The position numbers and the translations under genes are program-made. This document shows, piece after piece, positions 23,830-31,561 of a stretch of 36,400 nucleotides of DNA. Numbering within the stretch: the first letter of the stretch is position 1; the number at the start of each line of letters is the position of its first letter. This DNA comes from an uncultured SAR86 cluster bacterium (GTDB taxonomy: Bacteria > Pseudomonadota > Gammaproteobacteria > Magnimaribacterales > Magnimaribacteraceae), in the NCBI GenBank assembly GCA_937773605.1, contig CALJVP010000006.1, positions 105,993 through 142,392 on the forward strand, in the 5' to 3' direction. The notes under the pieces are model-generated. The model saw only the letters and a list, made by a program, of their open reading frames with translations, had not been told where the DNA came from and made no database searches.

Positions 23830-24801
23830 ATGAAAAGATTCATTCTTCCATTGCTATTATTTTCAAGCTTAATAATGCCCAACGAGAGATTTAAGAATAC
23901 TAATGAAGAGGCTGAAGAAAAGTCTTTTAGAGATTTTTTAAAATGGACATTTACCAATAAAAAACCTGAACTTGTAGCGATTGATTCTTCTGATGAGTGG
24001 AAGGAATTAGATTCTGGATCTACTGATTATATGGTTTGGATTGGGCATGCAACATATCTTATAAATAAAGATAATCTAACCATTCTTACCGATCCGGTTT
24101 TTTCTAAAAGGGCTTCGCCAGTTCGATTTGCTGGACCAAAGCGACTTATACCTCCAGCAATTCCTATAGATAAACTTCCTCCCATTGATGTCGTCACGGT
24201 TAGTCACAATCATTATGATCATCTGGATATTCGAAGCCTTAAGAAAATATATAAGGCAAATCCAGAAGCAATCTTTTTAGTTCCTATGGGTGATAGACGT
24301 AGGCTTGAGAGAAAAGGGATTAAGAATATAAAAGAATTTCTATGGTGGGATGATATTGAAATTAAAGGATCAAAATTTACTTTTACCCCCGTACAGCATT
24401 GGTCGGCAAGAGGTATTGCGGACAGAAATAAAAGCCTTTGGGGAGGGTGGTTCATGAAATTAAAAACTGAGACCATTTACCATGCAGGAGACACTGGTTA
24501 TTCCAAAGATTTTATTGAAACAAAAAACCTACTAGGTTCACCTTCTCTTAGTTTAATTCCTGTTGGTGCTTATGCGCCTAGGTGGTTTATGAAAACACAT
24601 CATGTCAATCCATCTGAGGCTATTCAAATTGCTATCGATCTTGAGTCTGAGAAGAATTTTGGGATGCATTGGGGGACTTTTCAATTAACAGATGAAGAGA
24701 TTCTGGAGCCACCGAAAATGTTAAAGGAATCTCTGAAGGATCAGGGCTTACCTGATAAATTTTTTAATATCTTAAAACCCGGTCAAGTTGTAGCACTTTA
24801 G
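23830..24801 (+). CDS. MBL-fold metal-dependent hydrolase (NAPE-PLD-like, beta-lactamase superfamily)
   Basis: 323 residues with a short hydrophobic leader (KRFILPLLLFSSLIM), probably secreted or anchored. WIGHATYLI, then ILTDPVF, the metal-binding SHNHYDHLD (H-x-H-x-D-H), a later IYHAGDTGYS and MHWGTFQL with the last His match the PF12706 group that includes N-acylphosphatidylethanolamine phospholipase D. It likely hydrolyses a phosphodiester or ester in the envelope. It is last in the three-gene operon. Its stop codon overlaps that of the convergent hemJ by four bases. Confidence 0.88.
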   Translation: MKRFILPLLLFSSLIMPNERFKNTNEEAEEKSFRDFLKWTFTNKKPELVAIDSSDEWKELDSGSTDYMVWIGHATYLINKDNLTILTDPVFSKRASPVRFAGPKRLIPPAIPIDKLPPIDVVTVSHNHYDHLDIRSLKKIYKANPEAIFLVPMGDRRRLERKGIKNIKEFLWWDDIEIKGSKFTFTPVQHWSARGIADRNKSLWGGWFMKLKTETIYHAGDTGYSKDFIETKNLLGSPSLSLIPVGAYAPRWFMKTHHVNPSEAIQIAIDLESEKNFGMHWGTFQLTDEEILEPPKMLKESLKDQGLPDKFFNILKPGQVVAL

Positions 24802-25223
24802 AATCTAGGTTGGAAGACAACCAATACAACAATTATCAATAATAGTATCGTTGGCAATTCATTTATCAGCCTGAAGAACTTTTCTGATTTTTCATTTGCA
24901 TCATTCTCAAATCTCTTCCTTAAAAAATTAAGATATAAATGAAAAAGTGTCATGCCCATGACAAGAAACATTTTTAAAACTAGCCAAATTTCTAGACCTT
25001 TATAACCTAAAAGAACAAGACCAGAGATCCAAACAAAAACAAGAGATGGATTGCCTATGATCTTCAGGAGTTTTGACTCCATAACCTTAAAGGTTTCAGA
25101 AGAATCTGATCCTATTTCTTTTGTAGAGTGATACACAAATAATCTTGGCAAATAAAATAATGCTGCCATCCAAGTTATTACGGAAATAATATGAATTGTC
25201 TTAAAAACTAGAAAGGTATTCAT
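24798..25223 (-). CDS. hemJ: Protoporphyrinogen IX oxidase, HemJ type
   Basis: 141 residues with four hydrophobic helices, the size of the HemJ family (PF03653). The essential histidine is in FKTIHIISVITWMAALFYLP (His11), the RLFVYH segment follows, and LKMFLVMGM contains the conserved lysine. HemJ oxidises protoporphyrinogen IX to protoporphyrin IX in the membrane in bacteria lacking HemG and HemY. I chose the ATG at 25223; the frame extends upstream to 25271, but that part overlaps hemF and lacks family character. It starts five bases after the hemF stop and ends the heme operon. Confidence 0.87.
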   Translation of the reverse strand: MNTFLVFKTIHIISVITWMAALFYLPRLFVYHSTKEIGSDSSETFKVMESKLLKIIGNPSLVFVWISGLVLLGYKGLEIWLVLKMFLVMGMTLFHLYLNFLRKRFENDANEKSEKFFRLINELPTILLLIIVVLVVFQPRF

Positions 25224-25227
25224 TCTT

Positions 25228-26040
25228 TTAGTTCCATTTTGCATTGGGTGGCATAGACATAAGAATGGCATCTATATTTCCGCCCGTTTTTAATCCAAAG
25301 GTGGTTCCTCTGTCCCAAATAAGATTAAATTCTACGTAACGCCCACGTTTAATTAGTTGTTGGTCCTTTTCTTCTTCCGTCCACGATTCATCTTTGAGAT
25401 TTTTAATAATCGTTGTAATTGCCTTGAGAGTTGATTTGCCGACTTCTTGGATGAAAGAAAAATCATCGTTCCAGGAGTCTGTTTTTAAATGATCTATAAA
25501 AATTCCGCCCTCTCCTCTGGCTTCTGATCTGTGAGGAAGATAAAAATATTCATCACAAGCCTCTTTGTAGATTTGGTAATAATCTTCATCGGCGCTATCA
25601 CAAGCCTCTTTCATACAAGCATGAAAGAAATCAACTTCTTTTTTCGGAACTATTGTTGGTGTTATATCCCCGCCACCACCGAACCAAGAATCGCCAGTGA
25701 CTATAAACCTGGTGTTGAAGTGAAAGGCTGGAACTTTAGGAGAATGCATGTGAGCAACCAGACTTATTCCGCTGGCCCAATACTCGGAAGATTCTTCAGT
25801 GCCTTGAACTTGTGATTTAAAGTCATCCCCAAACTGACCAGACACGGTAGAGATGTTAACGCCAACTTTTTCAAATACATCACCCTTCATTATGCTCATC
25901 TCACCACCACCAGAAAACTTATGATCCCAATGTTTTCTTTCAAATTTACTTCCATCAATAGCTTCAAACTCTTTGCAAAAAGAGTCTCTCAGTTCCCTGA
26001 ACCAAGATGAAGCTAGTTTCTTTTTTTCTTCTATATCCAT
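25228..26040 (-). CDS. hemF: Oxygen-dependent coproporphyrinogen III oxidase
   Basis: 270 residues. Signatures include GGGEMSIMKGDVFEKVGVN, HMHSPKVPAFHFNTRF, the glycine-rich WFGGGGDITP, then FYLPHRSEARGEGGIFID and GRYVEFNLIWDRGTTFGL. The substrate is decarboxylated at two propionates with O2 to make protoporphyrinogen IX. The protein ends at GGNIDAILMSMPPNAKWN, shorter than E. coli HemF but like the alphaproteobacterial form, so it is not considered truncated. It lies six bases after hemE and five before hemJ. Confidence 0.95.
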   Translation of the reverse strand: MDIEEKKKLASSWFRELRDSFCKEFEAIDGSKFERKHWDHKFSGGGEMSIMKGDVFEKVGVNISTVSGQFGDDFKSQVQGTEESSEYWASGISLVAHMHSPKVPAFHFNTRFIVTGDSWFGGGGDITPTIVPKKEVDFFHACMKEACDSADEDYYQIYKEACDEYFYLPHRSEARGEGGIFIDHLKTDSWNDDFSFIQEVGKSTLKAITTIIKNLKDESWTEEEKDQQLIKRGRYVEFNLIWDRGTTFGLKTGGNIDAILMSMPPNAKWN

Positions 26041-26046
26041 AATTGA

Positions 26047-27070
26047 CTAAGAAAAGACTTCTCTGGCTCGTTTAACAAATTCCTTAACGTTTTCCTGAGG
26101 GGTTGTTTTTAAAACCCCGTGGCCCAGTCCGCACACCCAGCCAGCTCTTTCCTTATCGCTGAGTTTTGCCATACTTTCTAGATACAGTCTCTAAATGAAC
26201 AATGAACTCTTCTTTGGGTAGTGTTAAATAGTGTTCGCTAAAATTACCCTGGATAAATCCCCTGGATGAGGATTTAAAAAAAGGTGCAATATTCTCATGT
26301 GAATCCACACCCAATCCGGCTATGTCTACATTGTCATCTTCGATAGTTTTTAGAATTAAAGAGTAATCTACGCCATCTTTAGCGTAATAACCTATTTTCC
26401 CTGGATACTTATTAACCAGAGAAGAAAATACTTTTTTTAAGTAAATCGACAAATCATCTCTGGCTAGCTGGTGTGCCAGGGAATCAAATATCATTAGGTT
26501 TTCTGCACCTGCTTTGAGTTGCAACTCTATATTTTTTTCAAGAAGAGGTAGGATGGATTCTTCAAGAAAGCTTAGTTTAAAGCTATCAAGCGAAAGAGTG
26601 TCGGTTGCTTTGCTCAAACCGCATGCATAAGAGATTAGAGTCCAAGGCCCTCCAATAAAACCAATGAGGGATTTATCTTCTGGAAGTCGTTCCCGCGTTC
26701 TCTCTATTGCCTCACCTTGAAATTCAAGCGACGCGATTGCATTTTTATTGGTAATGAGTTCATTTAAGTTAGTCTCATTCAGATGAGAACCAAAAATGGG
26801 CCCAGGATTATAAGTTAAGTCCATTCCAAGAGATTCCAAAGGAAAAAGAATGTCGCTAAATAAAATGGCTACATCAAAATCAAACTCTTCCATAGGGCCC
26901 ATGGCCGTTTCAGCCGCAAGCTTAGGAGTCTTGCACAGCTCTTCAAACGTATAAGATTTTTTTAAATTCTGATAGTGGCTGTGATATCTTCCTGCCTGCC
27001 TCATAAACCATATGGGTGGGGTGCTTTGAGCCTTTCTGTTCAGAGCATTTATAAATCTTGAATTAGACAA
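26047..27070 (-). CDS. hemE: Uroporphyrinogen decarboxylase, with one frameshift
   Basis: The first 295 codons or so carry PPIWFMRQAGRY (substrate-binding Arg), FSDILFPLESLGM, IGFIGGPWTLISY, an LMIFDSLAHQLARDDL segment and GFIQGNFSEHYL. Near 26185 the frame is lost and a stop occurs at 26153, but one frame over the true C-terminus continues: ESMAKLSDKERAGWVCGLGHG to TAG at 26047. Removing one base restores about 340 residues, the normal length. The enzyme decarboxylates uroporphyrinogen III to coproporphyrinogen III. Because it sits in an otherwise intact heme operon, a sequence error is more likely than loss. It starts 11 bases after hemB. Confidence 0.9.
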
Positions 27071-27081
27071 TTAATGGCCTT

Positions 27082-28077
27082 TTATTTATTAAGTTCTAAT
27101 GCTATTTCTTTAGCAGCGTACGTCAAAATGCAGTCGGCACCTGCGCGTTTAAAGCAAAGCAAAGATTCCATAAAGGCCTCCTCTGAGAGCCAGCCTTTAT
27201 CTATTGCACCCTTAAGCATCGCGTATTCCCCGCTGACTTGATAGGCAAATGTAGGTATAGAAAATTCATCTTTCACCGCTTTAACAATATCCAGATAAGG
27301 CATTCCTGGCTTGACCATAACTATATCGGCTCCTTCTTCAATATCCATAGCAACTTCTTGAAGCGCTTCTTTTACGTTGGAAACATCCATTTGATATGTG
27401 TCTTTGCTGCCAACGCCTAAATTTGCTGATGAACCAACAGCTTCCCTGAAGGGTCCATAAAACTTGGAACTGTATTTTGCCGCATAAGACAGTATCAGGG
27501 TGTTAACGTAGCCTTTGGCCTCAAATGCATCTCTGATTGATTTAACTCTTCCATCCATCATGTCTGAAGGCGCAATAATGTCAGCGCCAGCTTTTGCAAG
27601 AACCAGGGCTTGCTCTGTAAGAACGGGCAACGTTAAATCATTATCAACATAACCATCGGCATTGATAAGGCCGTCATGACCGTGAGAGGTGTAGGGATCT
27701 AGGGCAACGTCAGAAATAATTACCATCTCAGATATTTCTTTTATTTGTTTGATGGCTTGAGACACCAGGTTGTCTTCGTTTAAAGATTCTGAGCCTTTGT
27801 CATCTTTCTTGCTTGAATCGATAACTGGGAAGAGGGCTATTGCTTTAATCCCAGCTGATTCTAGTTCTCCTATTTCTTCGTTAAGTACATCCAATCCAAG
27901 TCTGCTCACCCCCGGAAGAGATTCAATGGATTCTTTCCCTTTCAGGCCTTCTTTTATAAAGATAGGCTGAATCAGGTCATCTGACGAAAGTGCATTTTCA
28001 GCAACTAAGGCCCTTAAATTGGCACTTTGGCGATTTCTTCTTAATCGGGTTAATGGAAATTTTCTAGATGGCTTCAT
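27082..28077 (-). CDS. hemB: Porphobilinogen synthase (delta-aminolevulinate dehydratase)
   Basis: 331 residues. The two Schiff-base lysines are in SYAAKYSS (about Lys201) and VMVKPGMPYLD (about Lys256). The metal-site region reads SDVALDPYTSHGHDGLI, with Asp where zinc enzymes have cysteines, so this is the magnesium-dependent type. It condenses two 5-aminolevulinate molecules to porphobilinogen. It has a candidate promoter of its own (TATAAT on the minus strand at 28116-28121) and follows hemC by 67 bases. Confidence 0.97.
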   Translation of the reverse strand: MKPSRKFPLTRLRRNRQSANLRALVAENALSSDDLIQPIFIKEGLKGKESIESLPGVSRLGLDVLNEEIGELESAGIKAIALFPVIDSSKKDDKGSESLNEDNLVSQAIKQIKEISEMVIISDVALDPYTSHGHDGLINADGYVDNDLTLPVLTEQALVLAKAGADIIAPSDMMDGRVKSIRDAFEAKGYVNTLILSYAAKYSSKFYGPFREAVGSSANLGVGSKDTYQMDVSNVKEALQEVAMDIEEGADIVMVKPGMPYLDIVKAVKDEFSIPTFAYQVSGEYAMLKGAIDKGWLSEEAFMESLLCFKRAGADCILTYAAKEIALELNK

Positions 28078-28115
28078 AGGGCTATTGTTTAAACACAGTG
28101 GGGTTCAAAATGTAC

Positions 28116-28121
28116 ATTATA
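28116..28121 (-). promoter_or_regulatory. Candidate -10 element ahead of hemB
   Basis: Perfect TATAAT on the minus strand in the 67-base gap after hemC, with a weak GTTAAA 17 bases further upstream as a possible -35. This is the only sizeable gap inside the heme operon, so hemB-E-F-J could be expressed separately from hemC. Confidence 0.4.
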
Positions 28122-28144
28122 TACTGCCTAAAGAACTATTTAAC

Positions 28145-29650
28145 TTAAGAGTGTTTCTCTATCTGGGTAAGCCAGTCTTCGTAGTTTAAAAAAGGCATAA
28201 CTTTGTTGGGAGCTAAGGACTGAATTTTTTCATATGTTTTGCCAAGCCCCGTTGCATGCTTGGCCTTGAGTATTTCTGGGTAAACGCTTATTGCTCTTTC
28301 AAATGCAGTGCTGCTCATCCAGTAGAAGTGGGTGTTTTCTTTTATTTTAGGGTCAAGGTCAATAGGATTTAGATTGTAAGTTGCGAGAATTTTCTTCGTC
28401 TCATCTTTATTATCGGCATGAGATAGTTTCAACCAATTCATGTCTTCAAAGGGATTCTCTTCAGGACTGTTTCTTTCGCCTAAGCTATCCGAGCAACCGT
28501 TAACCCATACTTTTCTTTTAGCAAGGGTTTTCCAAGTTCCCAGGCCGCTTGCCCACACACAATTTGAATCATCTAAAGAGATTTTATTACCCAAGGCATT
28601 GGATCGGCTTATGTATACCCCAGTGTTTTTTAAGTTCCTCAGTACGGAATCTGATTCAAGGACGGGCTCCCTTTTAAAAAATATCTGCTCCCCTGTGTTT
28701 TTCGGAAAGTAGGAGTTATTTTTAACACCTTCAAAAAAATCTTTTACCTCTTCTTTCGGCTCAAAAACTCTTTCATCTATCTCTTCTCCGTCTTCTGTTT
28801 CTCCTTTAACTGTTTTGACTTGACCAATTTCAAAGGATTCAACGCTGGCACCTATTTTTTGATGACAACCTCCGCCATAAGATTTGAGTATCAGTCGCTC
28901 TTCCTCAACAAGTTTGAAGGCAGAAGAATCTGAAATACTTTCTATCATTGATCGTAACTCCGTATCTTCCGTTCTTATTTCAAGAGCTAAAGCCCCCTGA
29001 GCTGCTGCACAAGGGTTTACAGACAAAGGCATAACCATCCAATTTAGTGTCTTTAGGGCCTCTCGTAGTAACTCTCTCCCAACTTTAAATTCATCCGTTT
29101 GGCTTTTCAAAATTCTATCTATGGCTGCTTTTGCAACGACGAGACCGTCTTGCTTTCCATTCATCAATTTAGTGAAGCGAGTTTGTATATTGCCCCTTAC
29201 GTCGTGGAAAGAAATATCTGTAAGTTCATTAGGTAAGGCATTAGGTAAAAAATCACTTAAGTTTTTTTCTCTTCTTGGAGAAGAAGACAGTATCTCCAAA
29301 TCAGTTTTATGTCTGCTGCTCTTTTTTAAAAAAAGCATATCCCTCATATCTGCTCTTTGAAGAGTTCCACAAATGAATGTACCTGGCTCTGTGTCGACAG
29401 GAAGATCTTTCCAAGAGTGGACTGCTAAGTCTCCTCTCCCAGATATCAGGTCTTTTTTTATATCACTTGTAAACACTCCTATATCAGGCATTTTATTTAA
29501 AGGAGTAGTTAAATCATTGTCTCCAAGAGTAGATTTAAAAATAAGCTCCACTTCCAAATCAGGAAATTTATGTTTCAGCTCAGTTGATACCAAGTGGGCC
29601 TGGATTTTAGCTAAATCACTTTTTCTTGAGATTAATTTGATTGTTTTCAA
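28145..29650 (-). CDS. hemC: Hydroxymethylbilane synthase fused to a uroporphyrinogen-III synthase-like domain
   Basis: 501 residues, about 190 longer than a normal HemC. Residues 1-295 are HemC: ISRKSDLAKIQA, HSWKDLPVDT, SSPRREKNL, then VRGNIQTRFTKL, and YGGGCHQKIGA with Cys262 as the dipyrromethane attachment site (usually GGCQVPIG). From about 330 to 495 is a second domain with VYISRSNALGNKI at its start, VWASGLGTWKTLA, FYWMSSTAFERAI and ATGLGKTYEKIQSL, which fits the two-lobe pattern of HemD. No separate hemD is present, so the fusion likely makes uroporphyrinogen III from porphobilinogen in one polypeptide. The start is the TTG at 29650. It heads the operon and faces the aminolevulinate synthase gene. 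Confidence 0.9.
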   Translation of the reverse strand: MKTIKLISRKSDLAKIQAHLVSTELKHKFPDLEVELIFKSTLGDNDLTTPLNKMPDIGVFTSDIKKDLISGRGDLAVHSWKDLPVDTEPGTFICGTLQRADMRDMLFLKKSSRHKTDLEILSSSPRREKNLSDFLPNALPNELTDISFHDVRGNIQTRFTKLMNGKQDGLVVAKAAIDRILKSQTDEFKVGRELLREALKTLNWMVMPLSVNPCAAAQGALALEIRTEDTELRSMIESISDSSAFKLVEEERLILKSYGGGCHQKIGASVESFEIGQVKTVKGETEDGEEIDERVFEPKEEVKDFFEGVKNNSYFPKNTGEQIFFKREPVLESDSVLRNLKNTGVYISRSNALGNKISLDDSNCVWASGLGTWKTLAKRKVWVNGCSDSLGERNSPEENPFEDMNWLKLSHADNKDETKKILATYNLNPIDLDPKIKENTHFYWMSSTAFERAISVYPEILKAKHATGLGKTYEKIQSLAPNKVMPFLNYEDWLTQIEKHS

Positions 29651-29668
29651 AATTTTAAGATTTTAAAT

Positions 29669-29681
29669 GAGAACGGTTCTC
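29669..29681. promoter_or_regulatory. Palindromic operator between hemC and aminolevulinate synthase
   Basis: GAGAACGGTTCTC is a perfect 6-1-6 inverted repeat, 18 bases ahead of the hemC start and about 90 ahead of the divergent synthase. Its GAA-N3-TTC centre resembles Fur boxes and the Irr iron-control element (TTTAGAA-N3-TTCTAAA) that regulate heme genes in other bacteria. Function inferred. Confidence 0.5.
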
Positions 29682-29772
29682 GCCTAACTAATTACATTAC
29701 CAAGTATGCTATATTTCGCCTCTGTTGACGCCTGATTTTTTACTTTTTTGCATTTTAATAACATAAAACTAC

Positions 29773-31026
29773 ATGAACTATAAAAAATTCTTTTCAGACG
29801 AACTAATCTCTCTTAAATCTCAAGGGCTCTATAGAAAATTTAGGGCTATCAACAGGAATCAATCCAGTTTTCCCAAGGCAACTGAAAGGTTTGAGGGGAA
29901 GGAAAGAGAAGTAGAGGTTTGGTGCAGTAATGACTACTTAAACCTAAGCCAGCATCCAGAGGTAACAAAGGTATCCATAGATGTTATCAATGAATTAGGA
30001 ACAGGATCGGGTGGTACAAGGAATATTTCAGGGACTTCGACTTACCACGTTGATCTAGAAAGTCTGTTAGCAGATTTGCACAAGAAAGAAGCAAGTTTGT
30101 TATTTCCTTCAGCTTACACAGCTAATCAGTCGTCTCTTTGGACATTGTGCAAAAATCTGGAAGGTGTCGAGGTTTACTCTGACGAGCTTAATCACGCTTC
30201 TTTAATACAAGGCATAAAAAATGCCGATGCTATTTGTCACGTTTTTAGGCACAACGATACAGATCATTTAGAGGAACTTCTTAAGACTTCAAATGCTGAC
30301 ACTCCAAAATTAATTGTCTTTGAATCTTTATATTCTATGGAAGGCATGAGGTCACCAATAGCCAAGATCGTAGCGTTGGCAGAAGAATATAATGCACTAA
30401 CTTACCTAGATGAAGTCCACTCTGTAGGACTCTATGGACCAGAAGGCAGAGGCATTACCGCCGAGCTAGGGCTTGAAGATAGAATTGATATCATCAACGG
30501 AACGCTTTCAAAGTCGTTTGGCCAAATGGGTGGCTACGTAGCAGCCAATTCAGACATAATTGATTACATTAGAAGTTTTGCGCCAGGGTTCATTTTTACC
30601 TCTTCCATGAATCCGTCAATTGCTGCTGCTTCCATAAAGAGCATTGAGCTGGCCAAAGAGTCAGATGAACTTAGAGCCAACATTAGATCCAATTCTGACC
30701 GAATTAGGCAGGGCTTAAGAGCTGCAAGAATTCCTTTTCTAGAAAATGATAGCCACATAATACCCATACATTTATACGACCCAGCACTTTGCAAACAAGC
30801 AGCGAATTTGCTCATTGAAAAACATGGAATATATATACAGCCTGTCTTCTTCCCAACCGTCCCTAAAGGCGACGAAAGATTCAGGGTGACCATATCTCCC
30901 AGACACGAAGCAGAAGATATTGATCGTTTTGTTGAGGCTCTGGAGGATGTTTGGACGGTAATGGGCTTGAGAAGAGCAGACCCAGAAGAATTTAGTGCTA
31001 AAGAATCAGTTAGTAGAATTTACTAA
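29773..31026 (+). CDS. hemA: 5-aminolevulinate synthase (Shemin pathway)
   Basis: 417 residues, an alpha-oxoamine synthase (fold-type I, PLP). [82 protein letters not shown] and [13 protein letters not shown], with the PLP lysine at about Lys247, match ALAS rather than the BioF or Kbl relatives; so do the RNISGT and [21 protein letters not shown] segments. It condenses glycine with succinyl-CoA to 5-aminolevulinate. This C4 route is usual in alphaproteobacteria; most gammaproteobacteria use the C5 glutamyl-tRNA route. It is divergent from the hemC-B-E-F-J operon. Confidence 0.94.
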   Translation: MNYKKFFSDELISLKSQGLYRKFRAINRNQSSFPKATERFEGKEREVEVWCSNDYLNLSQHPEVTKVSIDVINELGTGSGGTRNISGTSTYHVDLESLLADLHKKEASLLFPSAYTANQSSLWTLCKNLEGVEVYSDELNHASLIQGIKNADAICHVFRHNDTDHLEELLKTSNADTPKLIVFESLYSMEGMRSPIAKIVALAEEYNALTYLDEVHSVGLYGPEGRGITAELGLEDRIDIINGTLSKSFGQMGGYVAANSDIIDYIRSFAPGFIFTSSMNPSIAAASIKSIELAKESDELRANIRSNSDRIRQGLRAARIPFLENDSHIIPIHLYDPALCKQAANLLIEKHGIYIQPVFFPTVPKGDERFRVTISPRHEAEDIDRFVEALEDVWTVMGLRRADPEEFSAKESVSRIY

Positions 31027-31029
31027 ACT

Positions 31030-31443
31030 TTAAAGGTCTCCCTCAGCTCTAACTTCACTTTGATTTATGGTGAATTGTTCGCCGTAACGATCTTCCAATT
31101 TCTTTTGGTTTTCGCTGATGACTTCAACCGGGTCCAAGCCTAAAGCCATGCAGGCGGTTACCCAGTACCACATAATATCTCCAAGCTCCCTTTTCATGTG
31201 AAAGATATTTGCTTCATCGGCAGGCTTGCCTTGCAAGACCATTTTCTTGACTATTTCAACAAATTCACCGGTTTCACTGCCAAGGCCAAGAGCCCCAGTC
31301 AGCAATCTTGGAATATCAATATCTGAATTATTTTGAATAGAATCCAATGAAGATTTTAAGGATTCTAAATCTAGGCTTGGGTCGCTAGTCACTTTGGTTA
31401 CAAAATCACTATAGGTAGAAAAAAAATCTTTTGCGTCTGTCAT
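31030..31443 (-). CDS. MazG-like nucleotide pyrophosphohydrolase
   Basis: 137 residues. The all-alpha NTP-PPase core is visible: LGSETGEFVEIVKKM and KRELGDIMWYWVTA form the E-x-x-E and E-x-x-D metal-binding pairs of the MazG superfamily (PF03819). Such proteins hydrolyse nucleoside triphosphates to monophosphates, often for house-cleaning of non-canonical or damaged nucleotides. The ATG at 31443 is preferred over a TTG four codons upstream. Its stop lies four bases from that of the convergent aminolevulinate synthase. It is divergent from uvrD. Confidence 0.82.
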   Translation of the reverse strand: MTDAKDFFSTYSDFVTKVTSDPSLDLESLKSSLDSIQNNSDIDIPRLLTGALGLGSETGEFVEIVKKMVLQGKPADEANIFHMKRELGDIMWYWVTACMALGLDPVEVISENQKKLEDRYGEQFTINQSEVRAEGDL

Positions 31444-31561
31444 AATATTTAACAATCATAACCCATGATAAAAATTTTCTCATTCTCTTTGCAGCGGAAA
31501 TTAGATCAAAATATTTGAACTTACTTAATTAAAAAACCCCATTCTTATATAGAATACGCTC

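Noticed and set aside
25228-25290. HemF truncation at the C-terminus
   Set aside because: The end at MPPNAKW agrees with the shorter alphaproteobacterial form, and the reading frame joins cleanly to hemJ.
25531-25815. Plus-strand frames inside hemF and similar frames within other genes
   Set aside because: They are opposite-strand shadows of clearly recognised proteins, without ribosome-binding sites or family resemblance.
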